Positions 61,401 through 64,000 of a stretch of DNA of 64,000 bases are shown one piece after another. Each line of letters begins with the position of its first letter. Within the stretch, counting starts at the first letter, position 1. The notes under the pieces are model-generated. The model was not told the DNA's origin. It was given only the letters and a program-made list of their open reading frames with translations, and searched no databases. The stretch comes from Saxidomus purpurata (Eukaryota; Mollusca; Bivalvia; Venerida; Veneridae), in the NCBI GenBank assembly GCA_022818135.1, contig JAFMSR010000018.1, forward strand, positions 17,306,847 to 17,370,846. The letters run 5' to 3'. Position numbers and translations under genes: made by a program.

Positions 61401-63550
61401 TCCATGAACAGTAAAAACTTTTCTTGTGTAACATGTCGAAAATGAAGAAGCACAAGGCAGGGGAGATCACTCTAACCACTTTTAAATGTTACATTCATAG
61501 CCTTGTCATCAAAAGGAAAGTTATATTGGCTATTATTTCAATAATACAATTAAATAACGTATAGATTTTGTCTTCTGCTTACATTACAGATGAAGTGTCG
61601 ACCTTGTTCAGAGGGTCAACACTCGCTACGACGTTGATGGACCAGTACATGAAAATGATTGGTACAGAATTTGTTCACGCTGCCATCAAAGCATCAGTGT
61701 GTAAAATTTGTGAAAGTAAACAAAGCTGTGAGGTAAGAGCTCCGCATTTCATTTAGTGTTCTGGGTTCAAGCCTTTCAACAGATGTGGTTATTTTTGTGA
61801 AAAATGAGAAAGTTGGCAGTTTCTTATTATAGATGGGAGTTTAGTATTGGTTCATTTCAGGAAGAATGGTTAGGTAAATTTATCACCTGTAGATAACTGA
61901 TATATTGTTGGAAGTGGTGTTAAACTCCAAGAAAGAAAGAGTAAAAGCTAACTTTCTTTGAGCTTACTTTTGTAGCATATCAGTTCATTGTTACATGTTG
62001 ATAAGTGATCCATCCAAATCGAGGCTCTGATAACACGGATGCCCAAGTTTGACCATACTTGATTTAGAGGATAATTATTTTTGCCCTTCTTTTCCATGTG
62101 GGTAACTGACAAGGTATTTTAGCTACAGGCGTGAGACTTAACAGAATTGTTGATTTGAGGGTGAAGTTATGTACCAAATGTTCTGAATGAGCTGTTAGGG
62201 ATTGATAGATGATGTGGCTTTTATTTTGCCAAACTGTTGGGTTATTTTCAACCTCGGATAATTTTTTGTTCATCTTAGATAGATACATATATTCGTTTTT
62301 CTCCACTTTTCAGTTGAACTCACAGTTACTGGATAATCCCTCGGAATTACCTGGCAATAAAGATCATTTCCTAGAGTTTCTTACAGAAATGGTGGAGTTT
62401 ATTTTTAAATCAACTGAAAGTTGTCCCAGGTAAGTGCTTTGCAAACAGTCTACAGTTATTTGGGAAGAGATTATCTTGTTATATTATCATGATTCCCCTT
62501 CCAAAAAAATGAACAAATGTTTTTGTTTTAGATGAAGAAAGACTTCCATAGTAGGCAGATGTGATGTTGTAATTTAAGTGATGTATATGGGCGGGGTAAC
62601 TTGATGCTGATGTTGAATTATGAAATTTTAGTTCCCTGAACCATGTTGATAGCTTACTGTGTTCCTCTGTTTTCAGACTATTGCGGTATATATGTGGTTG
62701 TCTACAACGTACAGTTTCTGCAAAGTGGCCTGAGGATGAGAGTGTTAAAACTAGGGTAGTTAGGTATGTATATCCCGCTATTACATGTGGTCATAGTTAA
62801 GGTTTGAATGAAAACTTTGTCCAGTTACAGATTTATAGGCCCTATATGACAGGGGATACCAACTCAACAAACTTGTTTGTTTTATTCGTCCCAAATCGAT
62901 TGAAGATCATTTCGGACTTCAAGTTTGGGCTTTAACGTTTAATTAATGGACCGACTTTCAAAAACATCACACAGTTGTTGCCCATAATACAAGGGTGTGT
63001 GATGCTCAAAATCCGGGGAGCTACCTTGAAGGTCAAAGTCACACTCAAGACCTCATAGAGACTGCATACAATACCCATTTTTCAAGCAAGCCTATTCAGG
63101 GTCACATTTAGGTCAAGGGTCATGCTTCTATATCTCTCAAACCTTTTTATTAATTTCCTTGAACTCTTTGGGTAAATGTTAATCTCATGGAGGGAATGTG
63201 AAGAATCCATTGCTGAACCAAGCTTGGCTCTAGGTCAAGTGACCAGACTTCGATCAAATGTTAATCTCATCATAATGAGAGGATCAAGGTCATTCTTAGG
63301 GACATAGTTCATGTGGCTATATATCCCAAACCCCAAGAAGGATTTTCATGAACATTAAGTCGTATGATTCATCCAATCATATTCAGTTGGGGCTTTGTAT
63401 TGCATGGCAATTCTCCATGGGACGATGTCATCATGTGTATTAGTCTGTTGAAATAATAGTTCTTATGACTTTTACTTTTCAGTGGGTTTGTGTTCCTACG
63501 CCTTCTGTGTCCAGCCATCTTACACCCAAAGTCTTTTAATTTGATCACAG
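50913..63550 (+). CDS. RASA1: Ras GTPase-activating protein 1 (p120 RasGAP), 19 coding exons, 3' truncated
   Basis: Exons: 50913-51067, 51501-51650, 52321-52456, 53228-53298, 53799-53916, 54265-54349, 54518-54662, 55650-55725, 56446-56605, 57504-57586, 58199-58272, 58844-58928, 59527-59765, 60235-60481, 60806-60962, 61590-61732, 62314-62429, 62677-62763, 63483-63550. All introns are GT-AG, and the 2395 nt stay in one frame (798 codons plus one base). Domains follow the vertebrate order: SH2 (53-145), SH3 (about 150-210), SH2 (222-312), PH (about 357-455), C2 (about 470-590), RasGAP (from about 600). The protein speeds GTP hydrolysis by Ras and is recruited to phosphotyrosine proteins at the membrane through its SH2 domains. 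The window ends inside the GAP domain; by comparison with human (1047 aa), roughly 140 residues are missing. The N-terminus before SH2-1 is about 52 aa, far shorter than in vertebrates. Confidence 0.97.
51845..52010 (+). repeat. Dispersed repeat in RASA1 intron 2
   Basis: GACTCAATCAAAATGAGATC and AGAGAGGCAATGT resemble, in the same order, 59985-60105 in intron 13. Both end near CCACTG. A diverged interspersed repeat; family unknown. Confidence 0.5.
53228..53916 (+). CDS. RASA1: RASA1 exons 4-5: SH3 domain
   Basis: Exon 4 (53228-53298) begins PVDDRRKVIAMFPYCKMQ, where the usual ALYDY motif is replaced by AMFPY, as in p120 RasGAP proteins (human AILPY). Exon 5 (53799-53916) gives SFEKGDIFVV, the conserved GWLWVWSQRTGEEG and the end EELLEDL. 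Phases are 2 and 0. The p120 SH3 is atypical in its ligand choice; that is family knowledge, not seen here. Confidence 0.95.
54265..55725 (+). CDS. RASA1: RASA1 exons 6-8: second SH2 domain
   Basis: Exon 6 (54265-54349) starts the domain as LQYFHPDITKDEAV. Vertebrate RASA1 has WFHGKI here, so the near-invariant Trp is Tyr and the Gly is missing. Exon 7 (54518-54662) retains the phosphotyrosine-binding FLVRSSDNSPGNY (R247) and GGRYFN. Exon 8 (55650-55725) gives IINRYRKEEIVEGHTL. Phases are 1, 2 and 0. Binding is probably kept because the FLVR Arg is intact. Confidence 0.95.
55020..55430 (+). repeat. Interspersed repeat in RASA1 intron 7
   Basis: An internally duplicated unit (ACCACAAAGCTTAGAGCTTA and ACCACAAGGCCTAGAGCTTA, both followed by ATATTTGGCA and CCTCTACCAAGATTGT). 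It ends GGGCCATCTTGGCCCTCTTG, which contains a GGGCCA/TGGCCC inverted pair. Similar ends occur near 57380 and 58020 in introns 9 and 10. Repeats of this form are frequent in bivalve introns. Confidence 0.65.
56446..58928 (+). CDS. RASA1: RASA1 exons 9-12: linker and PH domain
   Basis: Exon 9 (56446-56605) holds a linker with EDIYASIRLSTG. The Tyr aligns with the human EIYNTI site (Tyr460), a reported kinase target. The PH start is CSGYLQKR. Exon 10 (57504-57586) gives KSKKWKSFFFILNG; exon 11 (58199-58272) KGLIDLNYSELYPVDDSFFG; exon 12 (58844-58928) RPNCFQLVTNALQDYQIYYL. Phases are 1, 0, 2 and 0. The Trp of the PH C-terminal helix comes from exon 13 (SWINIL). PH domains here position the protein at the membrane. 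Confidence 0.95.
59527..60481 (+). CDS. RASA1: RASA1 exons 13-14: end of PH and C2 domain
   Basis: Exon 13 (59527-59765, 239 nt) runs from SWINILKEH to the C2 strands LRSLSVEVIECRNIPTKHL and HPYCVITLNSVKVCRTH, with FWQEDFTL. Exon 14 (60235-60481) continues DDIPGDVNYFTVKIFNHSKR and DKWYTLQPQ to RLRTRYIHQVIMPEEQY, which joins the GAP domain. Phases are 2 and 0. The C2 lacks most of the Asp residues of a calcium-binding C2, so membrane binding may be calcium-independent, by inference. Confidence 0.94.
59985..60105 (+). repeat. Dispersed repeat in RASA1 intron 13
   Basis: Second copy of the repeat at 51845-52010: GACTCACTCAAGATGGAATC, then AGAGAGAGGCAATGT, then CTTCCACTGGGCC. Confidence 0.5.
60806..63550 (+). 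CDS. RASA1: RASA1 exons 15-19: RasGAP catalytic domain, partial
   Basis: Exons 60806-60962, 61590-61732, 62314-62429, 62677-62763 and 63483-63550. TLFRGSTLATTLMDQYMK in exon 16 contains the arginine finger (R668; Arg789 in human), which stabilises the GTP-hydrolysis transition state. ESKQSCE and LRYIYGC-like LRYICGCLQRTV match the helical core. Exon 19 has SGFVFLRLLCPAILHPKSFN with the FLR motif (R782), which holds the finger loop. Both key arginines are present, so the enzyme is probably active. The last base of exon 19 starts a codon completed beyond the window. Confidence 0.96.
61755..61960 (+). mobile_element. SINE-like repeat, family B, in RASA1 intron 16
   Basis: GGGTTCAAGCC (box-B-like), ATGAGAAAGTTGGCAGTTTC, TTTAGTATTGGTTC, AATGGTTAGGTAAA and GGTGTTAAACTCC follow the order of the copy at 36225-36440. 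It is diverged and starts about 25 bp after the exon 16 donor. Confidence 0.65.
62820..63440 (+). repeat. Interspersed repeat in RASA1 intron 18
   Basis: Contains CCTTGAAGGTCAAAGTCACA, AGGTCAAGGGTCATGCTTCT and AGGATCAAGGTCATTCTTAG, three variants of a GGTCAAGGTCA-type motif. It ends with CCATGGGACGATGTCATCAT. The layout resembles long interspersed repeats common in mollusc introns; family not identified. Confidence 0.5.
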
Positions 63551-63639
63551 GTAAAACTGAATTTTGCTTTATTCATGGCAAATGTTCACTCGTACAGTAA
63601 CTTTTCATTTGTCAGATATAGTAAGATTAAACTTTCAGT

Positions 63640-64000
63640 TATTTATCCCCCCGCCGAAGGCGAAGGGGATATTAGAAATGCCCTTCGTCCGTCCGTCCGT
63701 CCGTGCGTCCGTCCCAATTTTGTCGAAGCATAACTCCAAAAAGTACTTGAGCGATTTTCTTCAAACTTCATACACTGACAGAGCACATTGGGAGGAAGTG
63801 CAGTGTGTAAGAACAATAACTCTACCTTGCCTACTTTTAGAGTAATTCTCCTTTTTATCAGATTTACTTGAAAAACTTTGTCCGGAGCATAACTCCAAAA
63901 GTACTTGAGGGATTTTCTTCAAACGTTATACACTGACATAGCACATTGGTAGGAAGTGCAGTGTGCAAGAACAATAACTCTACCTTGCCTACTTTTAAAG
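63640..64000 (+). repeat. CCGTCCGT repeat with 158-bp tandem units at the right edge
   Basis: CCCCGCCGAAGGCGAAGGGG is followed by (CCGT)n, then a unit starting GCATAACTCCAAAA that recurs 158 bp later (63729 and 63887). Each copy has GATTTTCTTCAAAC, ACACTGACA and GAACAATAACTCTACC. The second copy runs off the window. A dispersed element of this type is abundant in bivalve genomes. It lies in the intron after RASA1 exon 19. Confidence 0.75.

Overview
This window is animal nuclear DNA: AT-rich, full of spliced genes, tRNA-derived SINEs, MITEs and minisatellites, with no prokaryotic operons. The intron repeats and the right-edge 'gtccgtccgtcc' element resemble dispersed repeats common in bivalve genomes, so a bivalve mollusc is the best guess. 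That is inference; no species marker is present.

Two protein-coding genes can be supported, both on the + strand. The first (27493-34852, four coding exons, 1370 aa) encodes a protein with about 14 C2H2 zinc fingers. It carries seven in-frame 39-aa repeats after the first two fingers and ends in a PHD-like Cys finger plus a short helix. The second (50913 to beyond the right edge, 19 coding exons visible) is the RASA1/p120 RasGAP orthologue. Its order is SH2-SH3-SH2-PH-C2-RasGAP, with every splice junction in phase; it is cut by the window edge inside the GAP domain.

Most of the rest is repetitive. 1-8.2 kb holds a duplicated 330-bp repeat, an inverted repeat pair 5.8 kb apart, a MITE with perfect 45-bp terminal inverted repeats, SINE copies and a decayed LINE endonuclease fragment. 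9.36-9.52 kb is a TG/CGTG microsatellite, followed by a 500-bp N gap. 12.1-22.3 kb is one 42-bp minisatellite with a 2.9-kb higher-order duplication. 22.9-26.7 kb and 37.7-40.6 kb are two related foldback-like elements made of about 182-bp subrepeats in opposing arms, each with a probable 9-bp target duplication. The second sits inside a TTAA-flanked MITE whose relatives lie in introns 1 and 3 of the zinc-finger gene. 43.2-48.3 kb is an unrelated 39-bp minisatellite.

Both minisatellite periods are multiples of three, so they give long open frames on both strands (up to 526 codons). These should not be read as genes. The zinc-finger gene sits between the two foldback elements, which are in turn bordered by the two minisatellites, so the central 36 kb looks structurally unstable.
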